Assembly: GCF_000253115.1 (NCBI RefSeq)
Contig: NC_014145.1
Location: 434,001 to 498,000 of the forward strand
From: Thiomonas arsenitoxydans
Lineage (GTDB): Bacteria; Pseudomonadota; Gammaproteobacteria; Burkholderiales; Burkholderiaceae_C
Reading direction: 5' to 3'
Length of the DNA: 64,000 nucleotides
The notes under the pieces were generated by a model. That model saw only the letters and a program-made list of their open reading frames with translations, was not told where the DNA came from and made no database searches. Made by a program: the position numbers and the translations under genes. Positions 1-9,212 of this stretch are shown here, piece by piece. How positions within the stretch are numbered: the first letter of the stretch is position 1; every line of letters begins with the position of its first letter.

Positions 1-42
1 CAGGCCAGATCCGCCCCACAGAACGGCGCAGAACCCTGGGAA

Positions 43-981
43 ATGATCGCGCACAAGAGCCCTGCTGCGCCGGATGCGCAGCCTGCTCCCGCGCCGACAG
101 GCTTGCCCTGTCCACCGGCGTCCATCGGCGCCATCGACGATGAATCGGGCGTCAGTGCCCTGCAGGCCTATCTCAACCACATCCGCGCCAAACCGCTTTT
201 CACGCCCGAGCAGGAATTTGAGACGGCGACCCGCGCCAAGGCGGGCGATTTCGAGGCGCGTCAGGCGATGGTGGAGCACAACCTGCGACTGGTTGTGAGC
301 ATCGCCAAAGCCTATGTCGGCCGCGGCGCGGCACTGGGCGATTTGATCGAAGAGGGCAACCTCGGCCTGATTCACGCCATCGAAAAATTCGAGCCCGAAC
401 GCGGGTTTCGTTTCTCCACCTATGCAAGCTGGTGGATCCGCCAAAGCATCGAACGCGCGCTGATGCAACAGGTGCGCACCATCCGCCTGCCGGTGCACGT
501 CATTCGCGAACTCAACCAGGTGCTGCGGGCGCGCAAGCATCTGGAACAGGCGGCCGACTATCGCGGTCAGACCTCCGACGAAGACGTGGCCGCGCTTCTG
601 GGGCGCAGTACGGAAGAGGTGACGGACTTGCTCGCCCTGGCCGAGCAGCCGACTTCTCTGGACGCCCTGCGCGAAACCCAGAGTGGCGAGAGTTACGCCG
701 ATCAGTTCGCCGACCAGAACGCGCTCAGCATGGAAGAGCAGACGCAGACCCGCGAAGTCGAGGCCCTGGTCGATTCCTGGGTAGGGGAGTTGGCCGAGCG
801 TGAGCGCGAAGTGATCGAAGCTCGTTTTGGGCTGCACGGACGCGAGTTGGAAACCTTGGAGTCACTGGCGCAGCGCCTCGGCCTCACGCGCGAGCGCGTG
901 CGCCAGATCCAGCAGGAGTCCTTGCTCAAACTCAAGGGACGACTGGCGCGCAACGGGGTCGACCGAGGTTCGCTGCTTTAA
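43..981 (+). CDS. rpoS: RNA polymerase sigma factor RpoS-like (sigma-70 family)
   Basis: Alternative sigma factor for stationary-phase and stress promoters. Seen: region 1.2 (about residues 35-70), region 2 with the core-binding stretch [17 protein letters not shown] and the -10 recognition stretch [16 protein letters not shown], region 3, and a C-terminal region 4 helix-turn-helix [18 protein letters not shown]. It lacks the long region 1.1 of RpoD, which fits RpoS. The Lys of the HIVKELN motif that in E. coli RpoS is contacted by the adaptor RssB is Arg here (HVIRELN), so proteolytic control may differ. The frame is open to the left edge of the window, so the true start may lie upstream and the ATG at 43 is only the first visible one. 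Confidence 0.82.
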   Translation: MIAHKSPAAPDAQPAPAPTGLPCPPASIGAIDDESGVSALQAYLNHIRAKPLFTPEQEFETATRAKAGDFEARQAMVEHNLRLVVSIAKAYVGRGAALGDLIEEGNLGLIHAIEKFEPERGFRFSTYASWWIRQSIERALMQQVRTIRLPVHVIRELNQVLRARKHLEQAADYRGQTSDEDVAALLGRSTEEVTDLLALAEQPTSLDALRETQSGESYADQFADQNALSMEEQTQTREVEALVDSWVGELAEREREVIEARFGLHGRELETLESLAQRLGLTRERVRQIQQESLLKLKGRLARNGVDRGSLL

Positions 982-1039
982 GGCTGGCGAAACTGGCTTG
1001 CTCTGGCTGGTTCTGCCTTTTTGATTTTTGCTTCCCGCC

Positions 1040-1849
1040 ATGATTCGCACGCCCATCGTCACCTTTGATATTGAAACCATCCCCGACCCCGCCGCGTTGC
1101 GCGCTGCGGGTCTGGCCGACCCCGAGCTTGACGACGCAGCCGCCGTGCTTCAGGCGCAGGCCCGCCGTCTGGAAAAGACCGGGAGCGATTTTCTCCCGGT
1201 GCATTGTCAGCGCGTGCTGGTCATCTCGTGCACCTTTCGCAATCACGAGGGGCTGAAAATCCACTCCTTCGTCGATCAAGGTGGACAGGAAGGGCAGGTG
1301 GTGCAGAGCTTTTTCCGCGTGATCGAAAAGCACGCGCCTCAGCTCGTTTCCTGGAACGGGGGCGGTTTTGACCTGCCCGTGCTGCACTACCGTGGCCTGG
1401 TGCACGGGGTGACGGCGCCGAAATACTGGGATATGGGAGAAGATGACCGCGAGATGAAGTGGAATAACTACATTTCCCGCTACCACACCCGGCATCTCGA
1501 CCTGATGGACCTGCTGGCGCTCTACCAGCCGCGCGCCAATGCGCCGATGGACGTGCTTGCCAAGCTGTGCGGCTTTCCCGGCAAGCTGGGCATGGACGGC
1601 AGCAAGGTTTTTGATGCCTGGCTTGCCGGGCAGACCGACGACATCCGCCGCTATTGCGAGACCGATGTCATGAACACCTATCTGCTGTATTGCCGCTTTC
1701 AGCTCATGCGCGGGGCCTTGTCCGCGAGCGAATACGCCGACGAAATCGACCTGGTGCGACACACCCTGGGCACCCTCGCGGCGCAGGAATCGCACTGGCA
1801 GGAATATCTCGCAGCCTGGCCGGAGCAAGCCGCCGCGCGGGAAGGCTAG
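1040..1849 (+). CDS. PolB-like 3'-5' exonuclease (DnaQ-fold)
   Basis: Predicted 3'-5' exonuclease related to the proofreading domain of DNA polymerase B. The N-terminus carries the Exo I motif [10 protein letters not shown] (Asp-x-Glu), followed by [12 protein letters not shown] (Exo II region), HLDLMDLL and [13 protein letters not shown] (Exo III Asp). It has no polymerase domain, so it is a stand-alone nuclease, usual for this family at about 270 residues. I chose ATG 1040, which gives [13 protein letters not shown], over a TTG at 1028 that adds four residues. It lies just downstream of the sigma factor gene and 19 bp before rlmD on the same strand, so the two are probably co-transcribed. 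The substrate is unknown. Confidence 0.85.
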   Translation: MIRTPIVTFDIETIPDPAALRAAGLADPELDDAAAVLQAQARRLEKTGSDFLPVHCQRVLVISCTFRNHEGLKIHSFVDQGGQEGQVVQSFFRVIEKHAPQLVSWNGGGFDLPVLHYRGLVHGVTAPKYWDMGEDDREMKWNNYISRYHTRHLDLMDLLALYQPRANAPMDVLAKLCGFPGKLGMDGSKVFDAWLAGQTDDIRRYCETDVMNTYLLYCRFQLMRGALSASEYADEIDLVRHTLGTLAAQESHWQEYLAAWPEQAAAREG

Positions 1850-1868
1850 GGTCTGTTCCAATAGCCGG

Positions 1869-3281
1869 ATGGAACAACGATTGGAATGGCTGCAGATCGA
1901 CAGCCTGGATCTTGAGGCCCGCGGGGTCGGGCGCAGCGAAAACGGCAAAGTGGTGTTCGTCGCCAATGCCTTGCCCGGAGAACGGGTGCAGGCGCGCATC
2001 CACCGCAGCAAGCGCAACTGGGAGTCTGGCGAGGCAGTGGCCTGGGCCAGCACGGCGAGCAGCCGGGTGACGCCGCGATGCCCCCATTTCGGCGTTTGCG
2101 GCGGCTGCAGCATGCAGCATGTCGATCCGGCCGCGCAGTTGGCGTTCAAACAGCGCATTCTCGAAGATGACTTTTGGCATTTGAGCCGCCTGAAGCCGCA
2201 ACTCCTTCTGCGGCCCATCGCCGGGCCCAACTGGGGCTATCGCACCCGCGCGCGGCTGACCGTTCGCCTGGTGGTGAAAAAGGGCGGGGTGTTGGTCGGT
2301 TTTCACGAAAAAGGCTCGAGCTACGTTGCGGATATGCGCAGTTGCGAAGTTTTGCCGAGGGCAGTGTCCGATCTGTTGCTGCCCTTGCGCGAGCTGATCG
2401 CCGGCCTGTCCCGGCCTGAGCGCGCGCCGCAGATCGAACTGGCGATGGGCGATCGGGTGACCGTTCTGGTGTTGCGCCACCTCGAACCCTTGACCGACGC
2501 GGATCGGCAACGCCTGCGCGACTTTGGACAACAGCATGGCGTGCAGTGGTGGCTTCAGCCCAAAGGGCCCGATTCGGTGGCGCCGCTAGACCCCGACGCC
2601 GAACCCCTGAGCTATGCCTTGCCCGAGTTCGGCATCGTCATGCCGTTTCGCCCGACCGATTTCACCCAGGTGAATCCGCAGATCAACCGCGTGATGGTGG
2701 CGCGGGCCTTGCGTCTGCTGGGCGCCCGGCGTACCGACCGGGTGATCGACTGGTTTTGCGGTCTGGGCAATTTCACCCTGCCCATCGCCACGCAGGCGCG
2801 GCAGGTGCTGGGCGTGGAGGGCAGCGCCACGCTGGTGGCACGGGCGCTCGACAACGCCTTGCACAACGATCTGCAAGACAAAGTCGTGTTCACCGCCCGC
2901 AACCTGTTCGAGATGGATGCGGACGATCTCAGAGCCTACGGCGAGGCCGACCTGTGGTTGGTGGACCCGCCGCGCGATGGCGCGCTGGCACTGTGCAAGG
3001 CGCTGGCCGAGGCAGTGAACGGGCCGCTGGGAACGCCGGGCGAGGAGGAGACGCGGGCCGCAGGGGAGGCAAGCGCGGCGCCCAAGCCGGTCGCACCCCC
3101 GGTCGCACCATTCAAACCGCCGCGCCGCATTGTTTATGTGTCCTGCAATCCGGCAACCTTGGCGCGTGATGCCGGCCTGCTGGTGCATCAGGCGGGTTAC
3201 ACCTTACGTGCCGCAGGGGTGATGAATATGTTTCCTCACACGGCCCATGTGGAATCGATGGCGGTGTTCGAGCGCGATTGA
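1869..3281 (+). CDS. rlmD: 23S rRNA (uracil-1939-C5)-methyltransferase
   Basis: SAM-dependent methyltransferase that makes m5U1939 in 23S rRNA (RumA family). Seen: an N-terminal TRAM domain (about residues 1-60), the iron-sulfur motif [10 protein letters not shown] (Cys 71, 77, 80) with a fourth Cys in RSCEVL, the SAM motif [20 protein letters not shown], and the catalytic [11 protein letters not shown] near the C-terminus. An Ala/Pro-rich insert of about 40 residues separates the DPPRDG and SCNP motifs; it is longer than usual and probably a surface loop. Length is 470 residues. It ends just before a bidirectional terminator shared with the convergent Bax-inhibitor gene. Confidence 0.93.
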   Translation: MEQRLEWLQIDSLDLEARGVGRSENGKVVFVANALPGERVQARIHRSKRNWESGEAVAWASTASSRVTPRCPHFGVCGGCSMQHVDPAAQLAFKQRILEDDFWHLSRLKPQLLLRPIAGPNWGYRTRARLTVRLVVKKGGVLVGFHEKGSSYVADMRSCEVLPRAVSDLLLPLRELIAGLSRPERAPQIELAMGDRVTVLVLRHLEPLTDADRQRLRDFGQQHGVQWWLQPKGPDSVAPLDPDAEPLSYALPEFGIVMPFRPTDFTQVNPQINRVMVARALRLLGARRTDRVIDWFCGLGNFTLPIATQARQVLGVEGSATLVARALDNALHNDLQDKVVFTARNLFEMDADDLRAYGEADLWLVDPPRDGALALCKALAEAVNGPLGTPGEEETRAAGEASAAPKPVAPPVAPFKPPRRIVYVSCNPATLARDAGLLVHQAGYTLRAAGVMNMFPHTAHVESMAVFERD

Positions 3282-3300
3282 GCCCATCGTTGCCCATAAA

Positions 3301-3328
3301 AAAACGCCCGCAATTGCGGGCGTTTTTC
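3301..3328. terminator. Bidirectional rho-independent terminator
   Basis: A perfect palindrome: stem ACGCCCGCAA/TTGCGGGCGT, flanked by five A on the left and five T on the right, so it can end transcription from both directions. It lies exactly between rlmD (+) and the convergent Bax-inhibitor gene (-). Confidence 0.9.
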
Positions 3329-3345
3329 GTGGGACTGTTTCGCGC

Positions 3346-4047
3346 TTACCGGCGCCCGCCGCCGCTGAAAAAGCTCAGAATGGACAGCAGGTTGACGAAC
3401 ACGTTGTAGATGTCGAGGTAGATCGCCAGCGTGGCGGTGATGTAGTTGGTTTCGCCGCCGTTGATCACCCGCTGCACGTCGATCAGCATGAAGGCCGAGA
3501 AAATCACAATGGCCACGACCGAGAAGGTCAGCATCAGCGCAGGCAGTTGTAGCCAGATATTGGCGATGCCCGCGAGGATGAGCAGGATCACGCCGACGAA
3601 CAGCATTTTCGACAAGCCGGACAAATCACGCTTGACCACATTCGCCAGCGTGGCCATGGCGCCGAAAATCACCGCCGTGCCGCCGAAGGCCAGCATGATG
3701 AGCTGCGGCCCGTTGCTCATGCCCAGCACGAAGCCGAGCATTTGCGACAGCATGACCCCCATGAAGAAAGTGAACAGCAGCAGCAGCCCCACCCCGGCGC
3801 TGGAATTTTTGGTGCGCTCAATGGCGAACATCAGGCCGAAGGCGCCGACCAGGAAGACGATCATGGTCATGCCGGGGCTTTGCGCCATGGCCAGATTCAG
3901 CCCCGTGGCCATGCCGACCCACGCGCCGATCACGGTGGGAATGAGAGAGAGGGCCAGCAGCGAATACGTCTGCCGCAGTACCTTGTTGCGCACAGTCGCA
4001 GCGCCGCCGGGTTGGGCGTAGATGGTGTAATCGCGTTGTTCATTCAT
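3346..4047 (-). CDS. Bax inhibitor-1/YccA family membrane protein
   Basis: Inner membrane protein of the BI-1/YccA/TMBIM family; E. coli YccA modulates the FtsH protease. The 233 residues hold about seven hydrophobic helices, for example ALSLIPTVIGAWVGMATGL and MTMIVFLVGAFGLMFAIE, with a conserved Asp-containing last helix region (ATLAIYLDIYNVFVNLLSIL). A short polar N-terminus precedes the first helix. The ATG has a good ribosome site (CGGAG, about 8 bp upstream). It is a single gene transcribed toward rlmD. The exact partner or ion specificity cannot be told from the sequence. Confidence 0.88.
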   Translation of the reverse strand: MNEQRDYTIYAQPGGAATVRNKVLRQTYSLLALSLIPTVIGAWVGMATGLNLAMAQSPGMTMIVFLVGAFGLMFAIERTKNSSAGVGLLLLFTFFMGVMLSQMLGFVLGMSNGPQLIMLAFGGTAVIFGAMATLANVVKRDLSGLSKMLFVGVILLILAGIANIWLQLPALMLTFSVVAIVIFSAFMLIDVQRVINGGETNYITATLAIYLDIYNVFVNLLSILSFFSGGGRR

Positions 4048-4184
4048 GGCAAAACTCCGTTCCTGGAAGTGGACGCTGACAGTCAGACTAACACAGGCTA
4101 AATACGTTCCACGGCTTGCATTTCAATCCCGCGCGCATGAATTTGCAAGCCTTGTGATCGCGGGTTAAGCCCGGGTTCAGGCCG

Positions 4185-5129
4185 TTAGGCCGCTTGCGGG
4201 GCGCTGCCATAGACGGTTTGCAGGCGTTCGAGCGCGCCCTGCAGGGTGATGTGGTGATTTTGCGGGCCGTGCACGGCGATTTTTTCCGCGCCGAGCACAT
4301 TGCCCAGGCGGGTGCTGTCGGCCAAGGCCCAGCCTTTGGACAGCCCGAACAATAAACCGGCGCGGAAGGCGTCGCCGCAACCGGTCGGGTCGAGCACCTG
4401 GCTGGCGGGGGCGCCGGGAATGTCGGTGGCGCCGCCGCCTTCGCTCCAGATGCGGCAGCCGTGTTCGCCCCGCGTGACGATCACTCCGCGCACTTGGGAG
4501 GCGATGTGGTCGAGGCTCCAGCCGGTGCGCTCCACCAGTAGCTCGGCCTCGTAGTCGTTCACCGCCACCCAACTGGCTTTGGCGATGAAATCGCGCAGAT
4601 CGGCGCCGTCGAACAGCGGCATGCCCTGACCCGGATCGAAGATGAACGGGATGCCCGCTGCGGCAAGCTGCGCGGCATGGTCGATCATGGCCGAGCGGCC
4701 GTCTGGCGCGATGATGGCGAGATCGACCCCGGCGTCCAGTGGCACGGGCAGCTCGTGCGCCCGGCCCATGGCGCCGGGGTGGAAGGAGGTGATCTGGTTG
4801 TTGTCGCGGTCGGTGATGATGTGCGCCTGCGCGGTAAAACTGTCGGCCAGTTGCCCGACGTAAGTGCGGGCAATGTGCAGCGCATCAAGGCGGTCGAGAT
4901 AGCTCTGGCCGTCCGCGCCCAGGGCGCCGAGGATGAGCGGGTCACCCCCCAGCAGCGCCAAGCTGTAGGCGATATTGCCCGCGCACCCGCCAAACTCGCG
5001 CCGCATGGTGGGCACCAGAAAGCTGATGTTCAGAATATGCACTTTGTCGGGCAGGATGTGCTCGGCAAAGCGGCCGTCGAAGGTGGTGATGGTGTCGAAG
5101 GCGAGCGAACCGCAGATGAGGGTGGACAT
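4185..5129 (-). CDS. PfkB-family carbohydrate/nucleoside kinase (adenosine kinase-like)
   Basis: Ribokinase-fold kinase of 314 residues. Seen: the N-terminal ICGSLAFDTI strand, the glycine-rich substrate signature GGCAGNIAYSLALLGG, and the C-terminal PfkB signature DPTGCGDAFRAGLLFGL with the catalytic Asp. Relatives in betaproteobacteria are annotated as adenosine kinase or simply carbohydrate kinase; the phosphate acceptor cannot be fixed here. The frame is open far upstream into lysS, but the start giving MSTLICGSLAFD at 5129 is the only one that fits the family. It begins 14 bp after the lysS stop, so it is very likely in an operon with lysS. Confidence 0.87.
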   Translation of the reverse strand: MSTLICGSLAFDTITTFDGRFAEHILPDKVHILNISFLVPTMRREFGGCAGNIAYSLALLGGDPLILGALGADGQSYLDRLDALHIARTYVGQLADSFTAQAHIITDRDNNQITSFHPGAMGRAHELPVPLDAGVDLAIIAPDGRSAMIDHAAQLAAAGIPFIFDPGQGMPLFDGADLRDFIAKASWVAVNDYEAELLVERTGWSLDHIASQVRGVIVTRGEHGCRIWSEGGGATDIPGAPASQVLDPTGCGDAFRAGLLFGLSKGWALADSTRLGNVLGAEKIAVHGPQNHHITLQGALERLQTVYGSAPQAA

Positions 5130-5143
5130 GAGTTTTAGGGGCT

Positions 5144-6673
5144 TTAGCCTTCGAAGCGCAGGGCGGGGAAGAGAATGACGTCGCGGATGCTGGGCGCGTC
5201 GGTGAGCAGCATGACCAGCCGGTCGATGCCGATGCCGCAGCCCCCGGCGGGCGGCATGCCGTATTCCAGTGCCCGTACATAATCGGCGTCGAAATACATG
5301 GCTTCGTCGTCGCCGGCTTCCTTGGCCTGCACTTGCGACTGAAAGCGGGCGGCCTGGTCTTCGGGGTCGTTCAGCTCGGAGAAGCCGTTGGCGATTTCGC
5401 GGCCGGTGATGAACAGCTCGAAGCGCTCGGTCGTGTTCGCATCGGCATCGGCGGCGCGGGCCAGGGGCGACACTTCCACCGGATAATCGACGATGAAGGT
5501 CGGCTCCCACAGCATATGCTCGGCGACTTGCTCAAACAGCGCGAGTTGCAAAGCGCCCAGTCCCATGCCCTTGAGTTTGTGCGGGGCGTGATCGGCGTCG
5601 AGACGGCGCAACTCGCCGCGCAAAAAGCCGTCATCGGCCAGTTGCGCGTCGGTGTAGTCGGGGGCGTGCTTCTGGATGGCCTGCGTCAAGGTCAGCCGAG
5701 CAAACGGCGCGCTCAAGTCCAGCGTGCGCCCTTGGTGGGTGAGCACCGCAGTGCCGCAGGTGAGTTGCGCGGTGTTGCGAATCAGCGCCTCGGTGAAATC
5801 CATCTGGTCGCGGTAGGTCCACCAGGCGGCGTAGAACTCCATCATGGTGAACTCGGGGTTGTGCCGCGGGCTCAGGCCTTCGTTGCGGAAATTGCGGTTG
5901 ATCTCGAACACCCGCTCGAAGCCGCCCACCAGCAGGCGCTTGAGGTAAAGCTCGGGCGCGATGCGCAGATACATCTGCTGATCGAGCGCGTTGTGGTGCG
6001 TGATGAACGGTTTGGCCGCAGCACCTCCGGGAATGGGGTGCAGCATGGGCGTCTCAACCTCCATGAAACCCGCTGCCAGCATTTCGTTGCGCAGCGCCGC
6101 GATGGCCTTGCTGCGCAGCGCGAAGCGTTCGCGCGATTCTGGTGTGACGATGAGATCGACATAACGCTGGCGGTAGCGCGTTTCCACGTCTTCGAGGCCG
6201 TGAAACTTGTCGGGCAAGGGGCGCAGCGACTTGACCAGCAATCGCACCTGCTCGGCCCGAATGGTCAGCTCGCCGGTGCGCGTTTTGAACAGCACGCCGT
6301 CGCAACCGATCCAGTCGCCCAGGTCGTAGTGTTTGAAGGCGGCATGGGCCTCTTCACCAGTGACATCGTTGGAAACGTGGATCTGAATGCGCCCCGTACC
6401 GTCCTGCAAAGTGGCAAAACTGGCCTTGCCCATCACGCGCTTGAGCATCATGCGGCCCGCCACCCGCACCCGCACGCCAGCCGCTTCGAGCGCGTCGGGC
6501 GCGTCGGGCTCGTCGCCCCCAAGTTGCGCCTGCAGGCTGGCTGCCTGGTGCGTGGGCTTGAAATCATTCGGAAACGCCGGACCGACCTCGCGCAACGCGG
6601 CGAGTTTGGCGCGGCGCTCCGCGATGAGGTGGCTGTCGTCAGCGGCGGGCGGATGGGGGGCGTCAGTATTCAT
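5144..6673 (-). CDS. lysS: Lysine--tRNA ligase, class II
   Basis: Charges tRNA-Lys with lysine using ATP. The N-terminal OB-fold anticodon-binding domain (about residues 70-170, including [14 protein letters not shown]) is followed by a class II catalytic core with motif 2 ([20 protein letters not shown]) and motif 3 ([14 protein letters not shown]). Length 509 matches the family. It starts at ATG 6673 and is followed closely by the PfkB-family kinase gene on the same strand. Confidence 0.96.
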   Translation of the reverse strand: MNTDAPHPPAADDSHLIAERRAKLAALREVGPAFPNDFKPTHQAASLQAQLGGDEPDAPDALEAAGVRVRVAGRMMLKRVMGKASFATLQDGTGRIQIHVSNDVTGEEAHAAFKHYDLGDWIGCDGVLFKTRTGELTIRAEQVRLLVKSLRPLPDKFHGLEDVETRYRQRYVDLIVTPESRERFALRSKAIAALRNEMLAAGFMEVETPMLHPIPGGAAAKPFITHHNALDQQMYLRIAPELYLKRLLVGGFERVFEINRNFRNEGLSPRHNPEFTMMEFYAAWWTYRDQMDFTEALIRNTAQLTCGTAVLTHQGRTLDLSAPFARLTLTQAIQKHAPDYTDAQLADDGFLRGELRRLDADHAPHKLKGMGLGALQLALFEQVAEHMLWEPTFIVDYPVEVSPLARAADADANTTERFELFITGREIANGFSELNDPEDQAARFQSQVQAKEAGDDEAMYFDADYVRALEYGMPPAGGCGIGIDRLVMLLTDAPSIRDVILFPALRFEG

Positions 6674-6783
6674 GCGGGATGGAGGGACGGTTTCTCGGAA
6701 ATGTCCACGATGTCAAGCGGTGCGGGGTGGTGGGGCGGCTTGCGCGCAGTACGCGCGCCAAACCGACCGATTTTAGCCACCCC

Positions 6784-8034
6784 TTACGCCTGAGCATTCC
6801 CCAGCCACAACCCCAGCCAGAACAAGCCGATCAGGCCGAACTGAGCGGCGAGATTGACCACGCCAAAAGTCCACTGCGCCCCGGCGAATCCGGCGACGAT
6901 TTTGCTCACCGCGTTGGTCGCCAGGGCAAGGCCGATGGCGAGCAAGGCCTGCCAGGACGAAAAAGCGCCATTGACCGCCATTTGCGCGGCAGAAGCTGCC
7001 GCTGCGTGCGCGTCGGCAAATCCTGCCAGCCCGGTTGCCGCCAGTGCCGCATCGCTACCCAGCATGCTGCGCGCGGCCTCGGCAGCCAGCAGCACGCCCG
7101 CAAGAAGAGCCGCAAACAACAACGCCTGCAGCGGCTGGAACGGACGCCGCGCTGCCTCTGCTTGGTCAGACAAGGCCGAACTCTGCGGCGCGCTTCGCGC
7201 CAGACGCCATGTCGCGCCCACCGCCAGCAGCGCGCCCGCCCCGTACAGCCCCACGGCGGGCAGCAGACCAGGGAGCAAAGCCGGATCGATCAGCGCGATG
7301 AGCACGCTCAACTCCACCACGGTAGCCAGATTCGACAACAAAGCCGCCCGCAGGCAATCGCCCTGCAGGGAGGCATCCAGCCGTGCGCGTTGCGCCATGC
7401 TGGCAATGGTGGCTGTGCTGGAAACAAACCCGCCGGCCAGCCCGGAAAGCGCCAGACCGCGCTGACTGCCAAACGCCCGCACCGCCACATGCCCCACCGA
7501 CTGAATCGCCATCACCAGCACCGCTAGCAGCCACAGGGTATGCAGGTTCAGCCCCGCCAACCACGCGATGGGCTGATCGGGCAACAGTGGCAGCACGACC
7601 AGCGCCGCGGCTGCCAGCAACAGACCGGATTCCAGTTCCTGCGTGCTCAAAACATGACGCACGAACCCATGCAGCGTCGTTTTGGCCGCCAAAATCCCCG
7701 CGACCACGACGCCCAGCCCCGCAGCCCAACCGGGCGACTGCTGGGCGAGCGCGCCAATCAGCACCGTGAGCAGCAGGGCGAATTCCGTCGTCAGCCCTGG
7801 ATCGGCTTTGCGCGTTTGCGTATATCCCGCAAACGTCAGCAAGGCAAAAGCCGCGAGCACCACCCCCAGCGCCGCCGGCCCTAGCACGCCCGCAGTCGCA
7901 CCCGCAAGCGCCGCCAGCACAAAACTGCGCAGGCCCGCAGGCGATTCAGGCGGCTGACTGCGCTCGCGCTCGATGCCGATCAGCAGGCCGACGCCGAGGG
8001 CGGCGATCCAGGGAAGGACGGAAGACTCGATCAA
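6784..8034 (-). CDS. MgtC/SapB family membrane protein with DUF4010 domain
   Basis: Integral membrane protein of 416 residues. The N-terminal third matches the MgtC/SapB family (ALGVGLLIGIERERSQ, GLRSFVLAALAGATAG), and the remainder is a DUF4010-type bundle (GLAGGFVSSTATIASMA; VGHVAVRAFGSQRG). More than ten hydrophobic segments are visible. MgtC proteins are tied to magnesium limitation, but the function of MgtC-DUF4010 fusions is not established. The only plausible start is a TTG at 8034, since no ATG precedes the conserved N-terminus. It ends 110 bp upstream of lysS and 20 bp separate it from the pseudopilin gene, so read-through from the pilin side is possible. Confidence 0.82.
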   Translation of the reverse strand: MIESSVLPWIAALGVGLLIGIERERSQPPESPAGLRSFVLAALAGATAGVLGPAALGVVLAAFALLTFAGYTQTRKADPGLTTEFALLLTVLIGALAQQSPGWAAGLGVVVAGILAAKTTLHGFVRHVLSTQELESGLLLAAAALVVLPLLPDQPIAWLAGLNLHTLWLLAVLVMAIQSVGHVAVRAFGSQRGLALSGLAGGFVSSTATIASMAQRARLDASLQGDCLRAALLSNLATVVELSVLIALIDPALLPGLLPAVGLYGAGALLAVGATWRLARSAPQSSALSDQAEAARRPFQPLQALLFAALLAGVLLAAEAARSMLGSDAALAATGLAGFADAHAAAASAAQMAVNGAFSSWQALLAIGLALATNAVSKIVAGFAGAQWTFGVVNLAAQFGLIGLFWLGLWLGNAQA

Positions 8035-8053
8035 GCCGGACTTCCACGACGGA

Positions 8054-8629
8054 TCAAGGACGCGCGCAATTTCCGGCCGAATGGTGTGGCTGAGCGCGGA
8101 TATTGCCTGATTTGGACAAGATCAGATCGACACCCAAAACCGTGTTCAACGTGTTGCTGCATAGACGCAACGTTCCCGCTGCAAATGCGCCACTGGGTTG
8201 CTCGGCATGCCCAATGGGCTGGAAAAGAACGGGCTTCTGCATGGGGCGATTGGGCAGAATTTGAATGCCACTCTCCTGCGCCGTAGATCCGCTCTGAATC
8301 AAAGTGTCGTCGGCGTCACGGGCTCCATTTTGGTTGCGATCCGTGAAAATGAGCCATTCACCGCTCCCCCAATCTGAATGGCATCCTGACTCTGGGTTAC
8401 CCGCGCAGAGCGCCACAACCTGATTTTGGGTGATGGCAGACTGTCGCGCCATCATGAAGGCGCTCATCAAGGCATTGCTGCTGACGGTGAGGCGATGCTG
8501 AGCAAGCAGATGAGAAAACGCAGGCGCTGCGAGTGCAGTCATCAACCCCCCGAGAGCCACGACGACCAACAACTCCGCATAGCTGACGCCACGGCAGTTG
8601 TCGATTCGAGATGGGTATGAACTCCGCAC
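8054..8629 (-). CDS. GspH/FimT-type minor pseudopilin (second copy)
   Basis: Type IV pilin-like protein of 191 residues. After a short basic leader comes a prepilin peptidase site of unusual form, G-VSYAE, with Glu at position +5, then the hydrophobic helix LLVVVALGGLMTALAAP and the FimT pattern of residues 35-90 (SSNALMSAFMMARQSAI). It ends with a Cys-bounded globular domain (CAGNPESGC, LCSNTLN). Most pilins have GFTLIE; the Ser-Tyr here is a divergent signal. It lies downstream of pilE but is separated by about 100 AT-rich bases with its own promoter candidate, so it may be expressed apart from the pilin operon. A GspH-type function in assembling or tipping pili is inferred. Confidence 0.78.
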   Translation of the reverse strand: MRSSYPSRIDNCRGVSYAELLVVVALGGLMTALAAPAFSHLLAQHRLTVSSNALMSAFMMARQSAITQNQVVALCAGNPESGCHSDWGSGEWLIFTDRNQNGARDADDTLIQSGSTAQESGIQILPNRPMQKPVLFQPIGHAEQPSGAFAAGTLRLCSNTLNTVLGVDLILSKSGNIRAQPHHSAGNCARP

Positions 8630-8662
8630 TGTGAGACCCTCTGAATGGTTGAGGCAGCCTCA

Positions 8663-8691
8663 ATTATGGCAAGTTCAATCACTGAAAGCAA
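8663..8691 (-). promoter_or_regulatory. Sigma-70-like promoter candidate for the second FimT-like gene
   Basis: On the minus strand, TTGCTT and CATAAT are separated by 17 bp, in an otherwise AT-rich gap between pilE and the pseudopilin gene. The predicted transcript would start near 8655, about 25 bases before the ATG at 8629. This is sequence match only. Confidence 0.5.
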
Positions 8692-8730
8692 AATATTCTC
8701 TTGATTTTTTGACAAATTAAAAAATTTTTC

Positions 8731-9198
8731 TTACCAGCAGGAGGCCACCGTGCCTGTGCCGCTTATTGTTTTTGTTCCCGCCTGATTCAGTGAAATTGTG
8801 TTGCATTCAGTATCACGGCTAGCTTGAGATCCCTGCGGCACGGCATTCACTTGATAAGTGGACTGGCCGGGCGTGGCGGCAAAGCTGAATTTGTAATCAG
8901 CACTCAGATCTGAAGCGCATGAAAGTGTGGGGAGCGTGTTTTTATCTCCTGCCGAATCTTGGTCATATCGCAAGTTGGTCGAGTAATACCGTTCCATATA
9001 GTTGGCATACTCACTGAGACAGGCTTCAGCGGCTACTCGTTTGGTTTTGGTGATATGGCTGATGTAGGAGGGGTAGCCGACAGCCGCGATGATGGCCACG
9101 ATGGCCACGACGATCATCAGTTCGATCAGCGTAAAACCCCGTAGAGCCAGCTGGCGCGCACGGCCGGGGGCAAAAATTGCTCGGTTGAAATGCCGCAT
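8731..9198 (-). CDS. pilE: Type IV pilin PilE
   Basis: Pilin-like protein of 155 residues and last gene of the minor pilin operon. The prepilin cleavage site is RGFTLIEL, followed by the assembly helix MIVVAIVAIIAAVGYPSYISH. The C-terminal disulfide loop is formed by Cys in ACLSEY and LSCAS, with a terminal SCW. An open frame extends upstream into the 3' end of pilY1, but the start at 9198 gives the usual leader (MRHFNRAIFAPGRARQLALRG). It begins 15 bp after the pilY1 stop. In Pseudomonas PilE is a minor pilin that primes pilus assembly with FimU, PilV, PilW, PilX and PilY1. Confidence 0.9.
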   Translation of the reverse strand: MRHFNRAIFAPGRARQLALRGFTLIELMIVVAIVAIIAAVGYPSYISHITKTKRVAAEACLSEYANYMERYYSTNLRYDQDSAGDKNTLPTLSCASDLSADYKFSFAATPGQSTYQVNAVPQGSQASRDTECNTISLNQAGTKTISGTGTVASCW

Positions 9199-9212
9199 GA
9201 ATAAGCCTCCGC

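Noticed and set aside
8695..8730. AT-rich run after pilE as a rho-independent terminator
   Set aside because: A/T-only complementarity without a GC stem; more likely part of the promoter region of the next gene.
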